From positions 1-24,877 of the IMG/VR virus record IMGVR_UViG_3300027708_000279: a DNA stretch of 24,877 bases; one strand, 5' to 3'. The DNA is from a virus. A program made the position numbers and the translations under genes. Positions 5,989-13,004 of this stretch are shown here, in pieces (the stretch's first letter is position 1; each line of letters opens with the position of its first letter). Under the pieces are notes generated by a model. That model was not told the origin of the DNA. It saw only the letters and a program-made list of their open reading frames with translations, and did no database searches.

Positions 5989-6499
5989 TGACTCCACTCT
6001 TGTTTAAGAAATTTATACCATCATCGCTACGATAAGTGTTACGGTATAAAACGTTGTTAATACCACTTTGGTAGATAAGTTTGGCACAGTCCAAACATGG
6101 AGCATGGGTAATAAACAAAGTAGCACCCACACCAGATTCGTTAGACTTAGCAAGTTTCGCAATCGCATTTGTTTCAGCATGTAGTACCTCCGGTTTAGTT
6201 TTAAGACAATAACGTCTGTTTATTTCAAAACTCCCATAACTGTTTGTAATTACTTGAATTTCTTCAAACGGCCATCGTTCTTCAATTTCTTCAGGATCTA
6301 ACCAACCTCCTGCGTCTACGCTCATATAATCTTTATCTTCACAGTCGTTATCCCAACCACTGGGCATACCATTATATCCAATGCTGATGATTCTGTCATC
6401 TTTAACAATGATAGCACCAACGTGTAATCGTCTAGCATGGCTTAGCTGACTTGTTCGTTCAGCAACATCCATGAAGTAATCAATAAATTTTTGTTTCAT
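5960..6499 (-). CDS. dCMP deaminase family protein (zinc deaminase)
   Basis: A 179-residue protein of the cytidine/deoxycytidylate deaminase superfamily. Zinc motifs are HAE at 107-109 (with catalytic Glu109) and PCLDC at 134-138. Upstream are HARRLHVGAIIV and GYNGMPSG, typical of phage dCMP deaminases. The reaction converts dCMP to dUMP, feeding dTMP synthesis. About 50 residues between GYNG and HAE form an insert with its own Cys and acidic stretch, like the insert of T4-type enzymes. Start ATG 6499 overlaps the upstream stop as TAATG; an in-frame GTG at 6508 is less likely. It belongs to the same early operon as the MazG-like gene. Confidence 0.92.
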   Translation of the reverse strand: MKQKFIDYFMDVAERTSQLSHARRLHVGAIIVKDDRIISIGYNGMPSGWDNDCEDKDYMSVDAGGWLDPEEIEERWPFEEIQVITNSYGSFEINRRYCLKTKPEVLHAETNAIAKLAKSNESGVGATLFITHAPCLDCAKLIYQSGINNVLYRNTYRSDDGINFLNKSGVNVTQHTVQN

Positions 6500-7035
6500 T
6501 AGTCCCACAAATTTCTAAAGTATTTACCAAACAGGTCAAGACCTTCTTGTATACGTTCATTGTGTAGCTTATGACCTTCAATGTCATACCAGCAGTCAGG
6601 ATTTTTATTAATCATTTGAAATGTTGGTTCTATTTTACCTGTAACAGGATTAGGATATGTTTTATCAGACTCAACAAACTCATAATCACCTTTGCCATGA
6701 TGATATTTCTCATCATAGTCACCGCTTACTAATTGCTGAAAGCTCCAAATCATTTTGTCAAGTATTTCATCCCAACGCTCTGATGCAATTTCCCAAGATT
6801 CTTTGTGTGTTTCTTTATAAAAATCAAAACTTTCTTGGTCTATATAATCTTCGCCACCAACGTTCTCAACCAACTCACTGGGCACTCCGTGCTTTGAATC
6901 ACGTAATTGAACAAGCATGGGATAGATAATCATAGCCAATGTTCCATCAGCATTCCAAGTATCCCAAGGATCTATTTGGATATCAACCTTACGATTATCA
7001 GATGTTTTAGGCCAGTTGCCTATTTTTGCTTTCAT
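6499..7035 (-). CDS. Conserved phage protein of unknown function (IDPWDTW family)
   Basis: A 178-residue acidic protein with many Trp. Recognisable blocks are KIGNWPK near the start, IDPWDTWNADGTLAMIIYPM, LRDSKHGVP, WDEILDKMIWSFQQL, and a C-terminal HNERIQEGLDLFGKYF. These blocks recur in T4-like and other large phages without an assigned function. It has no membrane segment or known catalytic motif; the conserved W/D/H residues suggest a binding or enzymatic role. It starts in an ATGA overlap with the upstream gene and ends overlapping the deaminase start. Confidence 0.85.
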   Translation of the reverse strand: MKAKIGNWPKTSDNRKVDIQIDPWDTWNADGTLAMIIYPMLVQLRDSKHGVPSELVENVGGEDYIDQESFDFYKETHKESWEIASERWDEILDKMIWSFQQLVSGDYDEKYHHGKGDYEFVESDKTYPNPVTGKIEPTFQMINKNPDCWYDIEGHKLHNERIQEGLDLFGKYFRNLWD

Positions 7036-7370
7036 GCTATTTTATCAGATACTTTGCCGTCAACAAAATAAACAGAGGTATTATTGTATTCTAACATACC
7101 CAACGCTTTACTCTTTCTTTCATTAAAGAGTTTTGCTAGGTCTTCTAATGTAGAACCTTGGCAAATAAATTCTTGTGCATCGCTATCATACAAGAATTTG
7201 ACACCTTGATGTTCTTCTACTTCTAGTTTAAAAACTTCAAGACTGGGTAATCTTTCAAGGGTATCACCAATATGTTCTTTTACTAAAATATCAACAATTT
7301 TAAAGGTTTGATAAATTTTACCAATATAGAAACCAATAATAAACAATCCAATACCAATGAACCAATCCAT
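7032..7370 (-). CDS. Single-span membrane protein, unknown
   Basis: A 112-residue protein with an N-terminal membrane segment (MDWFIGIGLFIIGFYIGKIY) and a soluble rest, with a helix (EDLAKLFNERKSKALG) and a final beta-like stretch (TSVYFVDGKVSDKIA). The Shine-Dalgarno GGGGA lies 6 bases before the ATG, after a short gap from the MazG-like gene. Membrane-anchored proteins of this layout are common in phages; no function known. Confidence 0.75.
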   Translation of the reverse strand: MDWFIGIGLFIIGFYIGKIYQTFKIVDILVKEHIGDTLERLPSLEVFKLEVEEHQGVKFLYDSDAQEFICQGSTLEDLAKLFNERKSKALGMLEYNNTSVYFVDGKVSDKIA

Positions 7371-7387
7371 AATTATCCCCTGTTAAA

Positions 7388-7669
7388 TTATTTATTAATT
7401 TTCAAGTCAGACCAGATTTTAAGCTTTTCAAATTTGTTTCGTTTGGCTTGCATTAGTCCATCAGTTGTTACCCCGATATCTAAATCAGTAAGCAATTCAA
7501 CCATAGCAAGCAAATCACCAATTTCCTCTTCAAGCATATTGAGATTAGTTCGTTCTTTACCTGGTTTCATTTGATCGGGACCAAAGCGAAAACATTTACT
7601 AACTGCTTGAGTTACTTCTGCACATTCCTCTTGTAGTATCAACAATACTTCACGTGTATCTTCATTCAT
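7388..7669 (-). CDS. MazG-like nucleoside triphosphate pyrophosphohydrolase
   Basis: A 93-residue protein of the all-alpha NTP pyrophosphohydrolase group. The metal-binding pattern is visible as EECAEVTQAVSKCFRFG and, after a short linker, EEEIGDLLAMVELL, i.e. E-E-x-x-E and E-x-x-D. Such enzymes hydrolyse (d)NTPs to monophosphates and pyrophosphate, cleaning or shifting the nucleotide pool; phage MazG has also been linked to (p)ppGpp, but results differ. Start ATG 7669 forms an ATGA overlap with the upstream stop; ATG 7681 in frame is also possible. Confidence 0.88.
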   Translation of the reverse strand: MNEDTREVLLILQEECAEVTQAVSKCFRFGPDQMKPGKERTNLNMLEEEIGDLLAMVELLTDLDIGVTTDGLMQAKRNKFEKLKIWSDLKINK

Positions 7670-7890
7670 TTTTTGTTCCATTCTAAACTATTCAATTCTT
7701 TTACAACATCTTCAAGTGATTCACTAACTTCCCAAGTCCCATGCGGTGGACAGAAAATATAAGTAACATGTCCAATAATACCATCATCTTGTTTAACTGT
7801 TGTTTGATGTACAGTTGCAATCAAACTTGTATTAATTGCAATCTTATTTCCTTTATGTGCCTCTGCGGCGTTTGATAGTGTGATATACAT
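7666..7890 (-). CDS. Small FlbD-like beta protein, unknown
   Basis: A 74-residue protein starting MYITLSNAAEAHKGNKIAIN, then SLIATVHQTT, a VTYIFCPPHGTWEV block and a C-terminal helix (SLEDVVKELNSL). The order (a short strand, an xIN-x2-LI strand, a V-E-S-E-D-V-V end) resembles the FlbD family of short flagellar-operon proteins, and similar ORFs recur in phages. That resemblance is weak and gives no function here. It starts one base from the cupin stop and overlaps the MazG-like start. Confidence 0.65.
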   Translation of the reverse strand: MYITLSNAAEAHKGNKIAINTSLIATVHQTTVKQDDGIIGHVTYIFCPPHGTWEVSESLEDVVKELNSLEWNKK

Positions 7891-8349
7891 TTATACTTTC
7901 TTTTTGTTTAAATATTCATCGTGCTTAATCCATTTAGTTTTTGATAAGAATCCCCACTCACGTTGTTGAGGTCCCATAAAAAACAATGTAGTAGCATAGC
8001 CAATCATACAATCAAGTTCAAGCCAATGATAGTCATTTGCTTTGCGAATGATTATACTGCCTGGGCCACGCCATACTTGTTTCTCTGCAAACTTGTTGCC
8101 CTTAGCATCAAAGACAGGAGTATGTTCCCAATAGCCACCGTCTAACACAATAGTCATATAGGGCCAAGGATGGTCGTGAAAGATTGGATCATCGCTTTTT
8201 ACAATCTTATGCAACGTAACATTAAAGGGAAACCATTTACGATCCTTTAAAAACAAATAGTAGCGATGCATATAATCTTGACCAGTCTTGCGGTCTGGGA
8301 TTAAACGATAACGACCTAGCTTATTCATAACATCGTGAAACATACTCAT
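7891..8349 (-). CDS. Cupin-fold protein, possible metal-binding enzyme
   Basis: A 152-residue protein. The cupin pattern is FHDHPWPYMTIVLDGGYWEH (motif 1: H-x-H, x3-4, E-like) followed by RGPGSIIIRKANDYHWLEL (motif 2: G-x5-P-like, final His). These His residues could hold a metal ion. Phage cupins are mostly uncharacterised; the family includes dioxygenases, isomerases and sugar-binding proteins. Start ATG 8349 has AGGAGAA 7 bases upstream. It is the first gene of the early operon through the deaminase and beyond, behind the extended -10 promoter at 8369-8397. Confidence 0.75.
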   Translation of the reverse strand: MSMFHDVMNKLGRYRLIPDRKTGQDYMHRYYLFLKDRKWFPFNVTLHKIVKSDDPIFHDHPWPYMTIVLDGGYWEHTPVFDAKGNKFAEKQVWRGPGSIIIRKANDYHWLELDCMIGYATTLFFMGPQQREWGFLSKTKWIKHDEYLNKKKV

Positions 8350-8368
8350 CTGAGTTCTCCTTTTGTGT

Positions 8369-8397
8369 ATTATAGCACAAAACTTAATTTACCGCAA
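8369..8397 (-). promoter_or_regulatory. Extended -10 sigma-70 promoter
   Basis: On the minus strand, TGCTATAAT (extended -10; TATAAT at 8369-8374) lies 17 bases after TTGCGG (8392-8397). It drives the cupin to deaminase operon. Confidence 0.75.
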
Positions 8398-8400
8398 ATG

Positions 8401-8426
8401 AAAAAAGGGTGTTAAACACCCTTTTT
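8401..8426. terminator. Bidirectional Rho-independent terminator
   Basis: AAAAAA-GGGTGT-TAA-ACACCC-TTTTT: a 6-bp stem flanked by A and T runs, so it works on either strand. On the minus strand it ends the HTH gene transcript just before the cupin operon promoter. Confidence 0.8.
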
Positions 8427-8448
8427 CATAAAATCTACAATACTAAGA

Positions 8449-8712
8449 TTATAGACCCAATGCCAATGCACGATAGCCTGCGGCTACGATTTTACGACTA
8501 GGATTACCTAAACGGTACTTGGTGCTAACACGACCTTTAGTATCGGTGTGTTGATTTGCATAGATAGCAAATCCACCACGCAAACGCAAATCACTTACGG
8601 TTGCTGTTGGGTTCTTAACACCAAAACGTGACTTGATTTGTGCCGCTGTTAGTTTCTCACCTGCTTTAAACGCTTCAATAAGGCGTTCTTGTTTTGTTAC
8701 TTGCTTAATCAT
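8449..8712 (-). CDS. Small helix-turn-helix protein
   Basis: An 87-residue basic protein. Residues about 8-40 form a winged-HTH-like start (KQERLIEAFKAGEKLTAAQI, then RFGVKNPTATVSDLR), followed by a wing-like RGGFAIYANQ, a DTKGRVSTKYRLG block and a short AAGYRAL end. Related HTH proteins are common in phages and probably bind DNA. It is a single-gene transcript between its own sigma-70 promoter and a terminator. An inverted repeat at the start of its own mRNA (8734-8749) could be an autoregulatory operator. Confidence 0.82.
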   Translation of the reverse strand: MIKQVTKQERLIEAFKAGEKLTAAQIKSRFGVKNPTATVSDLRLRGGFAIYANQHTDTKGRVSTKYRLGNPSRKIVAAGYRALALGL

Positions 8713-8733
8713 AATTTTCCTTCTTTAAAAAAT

Positions 8734-8749
8734 CGTTGTTCTCACAACG
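8734..8749. promoter_or_regulatory. Inverted repeat at start of the HTH transcript
   Basis: CGTTGT-TCTC-ACAACG, perfect 6-bp arms with a 4-base loop, beginning about where the transcript should start (-10 at 8757-8762). It could be an operator for the encoded HTH protein or a 5' stabilising hairpin. Confidence 0.5.
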
Positions 8750-8756
8750 TACAAAG

Positions 8757-8785
8757 ATTATAACAATTTTTTGTTGTTATTACAA
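8757..8785 (-). promoter_or_regulatory. Extended -10 sigma-70 promoter for the HTH gene
   Basis: On the minus strand, TTGTAA (8780-8785), 17 bases, then TATAAT (8757-8762) preceded by TGT (extended -10). An AAGGAA Shine-Dalgarno sequence lies 5 bases before ATG 8712. Confidence 0.75.
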
Positions 8786-8787
8786 TA

Positions 8788-8815
8788 CATTCTGGGTACA
8801 TAGGTACCCAGAATG
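8788..8815. repeat. Perfect 12-bp inverted repeat
   Basis: CATTCTGGGTAC-ATAG-GTACCCAGAATG: a 12-bp stem with a 4-base loop, between the stop of the phosphoesterase gene and the -35 of the HTH promoter. It may terminate the phosphoesterase transcript, although the minus-strand tail (TATTGT) is not a clean T run. It may instead be a protein-binding site next to the -35. Confidence 0.6.
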
Positions 8816-8820
8816 GTTGT

Positions 8821-9663
8821 TCATATTTCCAAATACTTCAATGTAAAGATATCAGCATTTTCGTCCCAACCAGCATAGCCTCGTGGATTACATACAATGC
8901 GTGTCTCACCTAACATATAGTCAAATGGGTCATGTGTGTGACCATGCGTCCATAGTTTAATTTGAGGATGATCTAGTATGAATTCACTCAAATCACTATG
9001 ATAACCACCATTCATAAGGTCCTGACCTTTGTACTTCTCATGGATGCTCATGTGACTAGGGCTGTGATGGCCAACGATAACACACTTTTCATCTTTTCTA
9101 TCAGATAAAACCTGTTTGAGGTAACTCATTGTTTGGTGATGCCGACTAGCAGTATGAGCAGGACGCAACTTAGTATATCCAAGCGAATCATTACGAATAA
9201 CACGATAGTCATTCATCATATCAGCTAATGCATGAAGTGTCAATGGATCACCCTTGTTACAGTCTGTCCACAATGTTGCACCAATGAAATATATATCATT
9301 GATAACTTTAATATCATTCTCAAGGAAGTATATGTTTGAATATCTTGCACACTCGTCACGCAAATGTTGTAGACTAGCTACCCACTTGCCGTGATAGAAT
9401 TCGTGATTACCTGCAATGTAAATTACATGCGGAAATTGAAAACTACAACGACTTAAAAAGTCACGGAATCGTAATGCAGTCTCTTGTCTACGACCCAAGT
9501 TCGGAATCTTGACTGGGTCATTGGGATGCACAGGTGGATGGTCATGTAAATCTTCCGCAGTCATAATGTCACCTGACAGGATAAGGAGTTCTGCACCTTC
9601 CTCATTCTTGAGGTTGATGTCCATAAACTCTAAATGCAAATCACTACATACTGCTATCTTCAT
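8821..9663 (-). CDS. Calcineurin-like metallophosphoesterase
   Basis: A 280-residue protein with all the family's metal-binding motifs: D8-x-H10 (SDLHLEF), G31-D32 (SGDI), G85-N86-H87-E88 (GNHEFY), H199 (VGHHSP) and G241-H242-x-H244 (THGHTH). The pattern predicts a dinuclear-metal phosphoesterase. The substrate is unknown; candidates are nucleotides, phosphoproteins or RNA/DNA ends. I chose ATG 9663 (MKIAVCSD) over an upstream in-frame start because it overlaps the preceding stop as TAATG. A degenerate relative without these residues is encoded at 13387. Confidence 0.92.
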   Translation of the reverse strand: MKIAVCSDLHLEFMDINLKNEEGAELLILSGDIMTAEDLHDHPPVHPNDPVKIPNLGRRQETALRFRDFLSRCSFQFPHVIYIAGNHEFYHGKWVASLQHLRDECARYSNIYFLENDIKVINDIYFIGATLWTDCNKGDPLTLHALADMMNDYRVIRNDSLGYTKLRPAHTASRHHQTMSYLKQVLSDRKDEKCVIVGHHSPSHMSIHEKYKGQDLMNGGYHSDLSEFILDHPQIKLWTHGHTHDPFDYMLGETRIVCNPRGYAGWDENADIFTLKYLEI

Positions 9664-9800
9664 TATCCAAACATCCATTCAGCAAGTTTCATACCTGCAG
9701 CCAAACAAAATATCATAAAGGGAAATCCTACTAGTGCAATACATATTAGTAGCACCTCAAACTTTACCCAGCTATTCCTTTGCAAACTGAATTTGCTCAT
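9663..9800 (-). CDS. Very small membrane protein between SWIM and phosphoesterase genes
   Basis: A 45-residue protein: a basic N-terminus (MSKFSLQRNSWVKFE), one transmembrane segment (VLLICIALVGFPFMIFCLAA), and a short tail ending EWMFG. It starts in an ATGA overlap with the SWIM gene stop (9797-9800) and ends overlapping the phosphoesterase ATG (TAATG), so the three are almost certainly translated as a coupled set. It may tether the phosphoesterase to the membrane, which is inference from gene order only. Confidence 0.7.
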   Translation of the reverse strand: MSKFSLQRNSWVKFEVLLICIALVGFPFMIFCLAAGMKLAEWMFG

Positions 9801-10126
9801 ACCAACTCCGTAATATGTTTACAACTACCACGATACATGTATCCAGGACACGTACATGTTTTATCTTCCGTATCAATACTATATATATTGCCTTTGCTAC
9901 CTGTGACTTTAATCACAGTAGATTTTTCTTTTATCTTTTTGAAAGGGTTGACTTTTAGTGACTGGAATTTGCGACCACGCTTGTCAATAGTGATCGGGTT
10001 CTTGAAATAGAATGGTACAGTGTCGCCTACTTTGATGTATGCAATCATTTTAGATCCATCTAGTAGATAGGTGTGATTAGCATTGTTGCTATCGTTCCAG
10101 ATTGTAGTCTCGACCACTGCTTCCAT
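9797..10126 (-). CDS. Small protein with C-terminal SWIM zinc finger
   Basis: A 109-residue protein. The C-terminus has C-x-C-x8-C-x-H (CTCPGYMYRGSCKHI), the SWIM zinc-binding pattern, preceded by GSKGNIYSIDTEDKT. The N-terminal half is beta-rich and basic (YIKVGDTVPFYF, ITIDKRGRKFQSLKV). SWIM domains bind DNA or proteins; phage versions with this layout recur but are not characterised. An AAGGG Shine-Dalgarno sequence lies 7-8 bases before ATG 10126. It is the first gene of the operon behind a consensus sigma-70 promoter. Confidence 0.85.
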   Translation of the reverse strand: MEAVVETTIWNDSNNANHTYLLDGSKMIAYIKVGDTVPFYFKNPITIDKRGRKFQSLKVNPFKKIKEKSTVIKVTGSKGNIYSIDTEDKTCTCPGYMYRGSCKHITELV

Positions 10127-10155
10127 ATGATACCCTTTTATAAATCAATACAAGT

Positions 10156-10184
10156 ATTATATACCCGTATTGAATTATTGTCAA
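10156..10184 (-). promoter_or_regulatory. Consensus sigma-70 promoter with repeated core
   Basis: TTGACA (10179-10184), 17 bases, TATAAT (10156-10161), all on the minus strand. The TGA of TTGACA is the stop codon of clpP (10181-10183). A 22-bp stretch covering the -10 and start site (10143-10164) is identical to 24856-24877. Confidence 0.85.
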
Positions 10185-10768
10185 CCACGCTTTGTAACTA
10201 TTTCGTCTACAAGACCATAATCAAGTGCTTGTTGGGCACTCATAAAATTGTCTCGTTCCATGTCGGCTTGTAGTACATCAAAAGTTTTACCTTTACTATT
10301 GTGCTTAACATAGATATCGGTTAGGTTCTTTTTCATAGCCATAATTTCATTGACTTGAATTAGCATGTCGGTTGCTTGACCTCTTGCACCACCTGAGGGC
10401 TGATGAATCATATGGCGTGCGTTTGGTAGCATAAAACGTTTACCAGGTGCACCTGCTTGCGCTAACAAACTTCCCATAGAACATGCTTGACCCATGACGA
10501 TAGTATGGATATCGGGCTTGACAAATTGCATAGCATCATAGATAGCCATACCTGCTGTTACGCTACCACCGGGAGAATTGATATACATACTGATATCTTT
10601 CTCGCCCTCTGATTCTAAAAATAGTAATTGGGCAACGATAAGATTTGCCATTTGGTCATGTACTTCACCCTCAAGTAAAATTACACGGTCACGCAATAGG
10701 CGACTGTAAATGTCATAACTACGTTCACCTTTGCTTGTTTGTTCAATGACGATTGGTACTAGACTCAT
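10181..10768 (-). CDS. clpP: ATP-dependent Clp protease proteolytic subunit ClpP
   Basis: A full-length 195-residue ClpP with the catalytic triad intact: S97 (GQACSMGS), H122 (HMIHQPSGG) and D173 (ERDNFMSA). The N-terminus [20 protein letters not shown] is the usual mature-like start, so little propeptide is present. ClpP forms double heptamers fed by ClpX or ClpA; the phage also encodes ClpX at 15182-16411. AAAGGAAG lies 5 bases before the ATG, and the likely promoter is an extended -10. Chimeric assembly with host ClpP is possible. Confidence 0.96.
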   Translation of the reverse strand: MSLVPIVIEQTSKGERSYDIYSRLLRDRVILLEGEVHDQMANLIVAQLLFLESEGEKDISMYINSPGGSVTAGMAIYDAMQFVKPDIHTIVMGQACSMGSLLAQAGAPGKRFMLPNARHMIHQPSGGARGQATDMLIQVNEIMAMKKNLTDIYVKHNSKGKTFDVLQADMERDNFMSAQQALDYGLVDEIVTKRG

Positions 10769-10792
10769 AAACTTCCTTTAAAATGTTTTACA

Positions 10793-10798
10793 AGTATA
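10793..10798 (-). promoter_or_regulatory. Extended -10 promoter for clpP
   Basis: TGTTATACT on the minus strand (TATACT at 10793-10798), with only a poor -35 (TTTTAA-like) 17 bases upstream. The leader is short and carries the AAAGGAAG Shine-Dalgarno sequence. Confidence 0.5.
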
Positions 10799-10830
10799 AC
10801 ACTTTATAAAACAAATTAAAAGAGTTTTGG

Positions 10831-12465
10831 TTAAGGAATTTTGAATGCCAACCCACTACTTACTGGCGCTCTTGTTGCCATGTAGTTGGTGTCAGCGTTG
10901 AGTTCGATTTTACCATCGAATATGGGAGGATAAATGACCGTAAACTGAGAGAAGGCTGCCCCTCCCATAGTATCATCACCTGATGGTTTGGATGTTGTCA
11001 TACCAGTTTTTACTTGAATCATATTACTACGTTCAAGTACTGCTTTGAAAAATTGGTCTATTTTAATTGTTGTATCACTGTTAACATGATTAGCTACTTT
11101 TTTGGCTAGTGCTGCCAATAAATGCCAACCACAACTATAACCAGGGTCGTTGTAATTTTTAGCACCCTTAATTTTTATTAAATTATGTAGATTTTTCGTA
11201 ATGACTTTTTTCTGTAAAGCTACGTCAGGATGTACACCCTTCCCTCGTTTAATCATGTCAAGAATCATTTCTGCTTCTTGTCTATTAATGAATCCAAATT
11301 CAAACTCTGCCAAATACAAAGGACCGTTAATACCCATATTACCTTGAACCGATACTTGTTGTTTGAAGGTACTGTGTTTCTTGTTATTATCGGTGCGTGT
11401 TTTTGGAATAACTGCCCCTGTTTTAGGATTCTCCTGTCTTTCAAAATCTGCCTTTCCACTATGCCAATATATGGGCGGGGGTTTAGCAATGATTTTTATT
11501 AGCCTGTACGCTTTAGTGAATTTTTTAGTAACTTCAGCATAACGCTCTGGATTCATTGCAATATCATCTACGATACCTGCAACACTAGCGGCTGCACCAC
11601 CTTTTTTATCTTTACTACTGATATTAATTTTGATTTCATCTGTCACATAGATAAAACTATCATACAAGTTAAAGTTACCTTCATCAGGGTACTCAACTTT
11701 TGACAAATCACGCCATGTTAAATTATAAGGTGCAAGTAGTGCTTTTTCTGCCAATGCATAACCAGAACCAACTGCTAAATTACCAGTAATCAATGATACA
11801 GGAGCAGCAACTTCTCCAAAGTCTACTTCTAAACTTCCTATGTAATCTGCTAAACCTGGAATAGGAGTTTTGTCACCTTTGGCAATATGGTCAATTAATT
11901 GTGAAAGTCCGTTACGTAAATTTTCATCTAAGTCTTGTCTATTTGCAACAATCTGTGCCACTGATTGTGCAATAGTATTTACATCTAATGGTTGATTCGT
12001 GGGTATTGTTCTATTTGGCTTTAAATTTAATGTAGCACGTTGAGCTACTTTAGTTTTTGCACCATAACCGGATACTTTGCTAAAATCCTTATTAGCCCAC
12101 ATGATCGGTGCAGGTTTTCCTTCTTCTGCTTTACTTTTAACTAATTTTATATAAGCAACGTGTTTTTCATTTGCATTATCATACCAAACTGTGACAAGTG
12201 CGGCACCTGGATTTTTTGTTACGCCACTTACATGAATATCTTCGGGCGCAACATTAACATCTGCTAGATATTGCATGTAATCTTGTTCTAATTCTTCGGA
12301 ACTCAAATATGGTGGTTGATTATTATCAGGAAATAATTGAGTTCCTAATAACTGTATTTCTTGGTTGTCTTTATTGGCAAATTGTATATTGGCGCCCATT
12401 TCTACTTCTTGGCCACGTCTATAAATTCCGCCCTGGGATTCTTGTAAAAATTCAAATGCTCTCAT
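10831..12465 (-). CDS. Large conserved-looking phage protein, unknown (possible virion or nuclease-like)
   Basis: A 544-residue protein. I chose ATG 12465 (MRAFEFLQESQGG) because a late-type box ends 7 bases before it and the ATG at 12513 would start inside the upstream gene. No membrane segment or signal peptide. In the middle is DEGNFNLYDSFIYVTDEIKI followed by NISSKDKKGGAAAS; the D-x-x-x-E-x-K then S-S-K pattern loosely resembles a PD-(D/E)xK nuclease core, and a K-ISSK-x3-GGAAAS motif recurs in proteins of other large phages. Sequence before and after is unfamiliar. A structural protein or internal virion enzyme fits late expression; this is inference. Confidence 0.75.
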   Translation of the reverse strand: MRAFEFLQESQGGIYRRGQEVEMGANIQFANKDNQEIQLLGTQLFPDNNQPPYLSSEELEQDYMQYLADVNVAPEDIHVSGVTKNPGAALVTVWYDNANEKHVAYIKLVKSKAEEGKPAPIMWANKDFSKVSGYGAKTKVAQRATLNLKPNRTIPTNQPLDVNTIAQSVAQIVANRQDLDENLRNGLSQLIDHIAKGDKTPIPGLADYIGSLEVDFGEVAAPVSLITGNLAVGSGYALAEKALLAPYNLTWRDLSKVEYPDEGNFNLYDSFIYVTDEIKINISSKDKKGGAAASVAGIVDDIAMNPERYAEVTKKFTKAYRLIKIIAKPPPIYWHSGKADFERQENPKTGAVIPKTRTDNNKKHSTFKQQVSVQGNMGINGPLYLAEFEFGFINRQEAEMILDMIKRGKGVHPDVALQKKVITKNLHNLIKIKGAKNYNDPGYSCGWHLLAALAKKVANHVNSDTTIKIDQFFKAVLERSNMIQVKTGMTTSKPSGDDTMGGAAFSQFTVIYPPIFDGKIELNADTNYMATRAPVSSGLAFKIP

Positions 12466-12472
12466 AGTAATG

Positions 12473-12480
12473 TATTTATC
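12473..12480 (-). promoter_or_regulatory. T4-late-like promoter box (leaderless arrangement)
   Basis: GATAAATA on the minus strand, ending 7 bases before ATG 12465, in the 19-base gap after the SprT stop. No Shine-Dalgarno sequence; it also decides the start of the downstream gene. Confidence 0.55.
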
Positions 12481-12484
12481 TTTT

Positions 12485-12958
12485 TTATGCTTTAAATAAA
12501 TCTTGTTTGTCAAACCATTGTCTGGCAGAATAGCTTACTTTTAAAGAGATATTGTGTCTGTATAGACTTAACTGGTATCTATAAAAACTAGGACCATGAC
12601 TCATAACTCTAGTCTTACGTCCGTGACTGTAAATGTCCCATTGATATTGATGACTCATTTCATGTGCTAACATAGTAACCATCCATTGTATACAGTACCA
12701 TTTATCGCTTAACTTGATTCTACAGTAAGTCCCGTTGTTATAGGGCTTTTCTTCCCCATAACACATACCCCAGTATTCACGGCACTTGCCCAACTTAATG
12801 TTGGGCCTAATTAATACATTATTGAAAACTTGCTCATTTAGCAAATCATAGACATGTTCTACATCCTGTAAGTCTGGTCTAAATAGTAGTCTTTTTTGCG
12901 CGGTACGGGTGGGTAAGGGTGTATCCATTAATTCTCGCAATGATAAGGACTTGAACAT
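12485..12958 (-). CDS. SprT-like zinc metalloprotease
   Basis: A 157-residue protein with the SprT/Spartan-like pattern: H99-E100-x-x-H103 (LAHEMSHQYQWD) and a third ligand, probably H121 (SHGPSFYRY). Upstream is an N-terminal helix and a beta-rich stretch with GKCREYWGMCYG. Spartan-type enzymes cleave proteins crosslinked to DNA; bacterial SprT and phage versions are less studied. The ATG lies 5 bases after a perfect TATAAATA late box and has no Shine-Dalgarno sequence, so the mRNA is probably leaderless. SprT-like proteases are frequent in large phages. Confidence 0.88.
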   Translation of the reverse strand: MFKSLSLRELMDTPLPTRTAQKRLLFRPDLQDVEHVYDLLNEQVFNNVLIRPNIKLGKCREYWGMCYGEEKPYNNGTYCRIKLSDKWYCIQWMVTMLAHEMSHQYQWDIYSHGRKTRVMSHGPSFYRYQLSLYRHNISLKVSYSARQWFDKQDLFKA

Positions 12959-12963
12959 AATTG

Positions 12964-12971
12964 TATTTATA
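12964..12971 (-). promoter_or_regulatory. Perfect T4-type late promoter box (leaderless arrangement)
   Basis: TATAAATA on the minus strand, identical to the T4 late consensus, ending 5 bases before ATG 12958. With T4 spacing, the transcript would start on the A of the ATG. Confidence 0.7.
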
Positions 12972-12996
12972 AAAAATACGCTTGGAAACCTATCAT

Positions 12997-13004
12997 CATA
13001 AATA
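12997..13004 (+). promoter_or_regulatory. T4-late-like promoter box
   Basis: CATAAATATTATTG on the plus strand, 21 bases before ATG 13026, with a strong TAAGGAG Shine-Dalgarno sequence in the short leader. It is divergent from the box at 12964-12971. Confidence 0.55.

Noticed and set aside
7389-7396. TAAATA-like box near the MazG stop
   Set aside because: It overlaps coding sequence and the 7032 gene has a normal Shine-Dalgarno sequence and operon context; too weak to call.
12466-12513. Upstream ATG for the 544-residue protein
   Set aside because: It starts inside the SprT gene and would read through a late-type box; the ATG at 12465 fits better.
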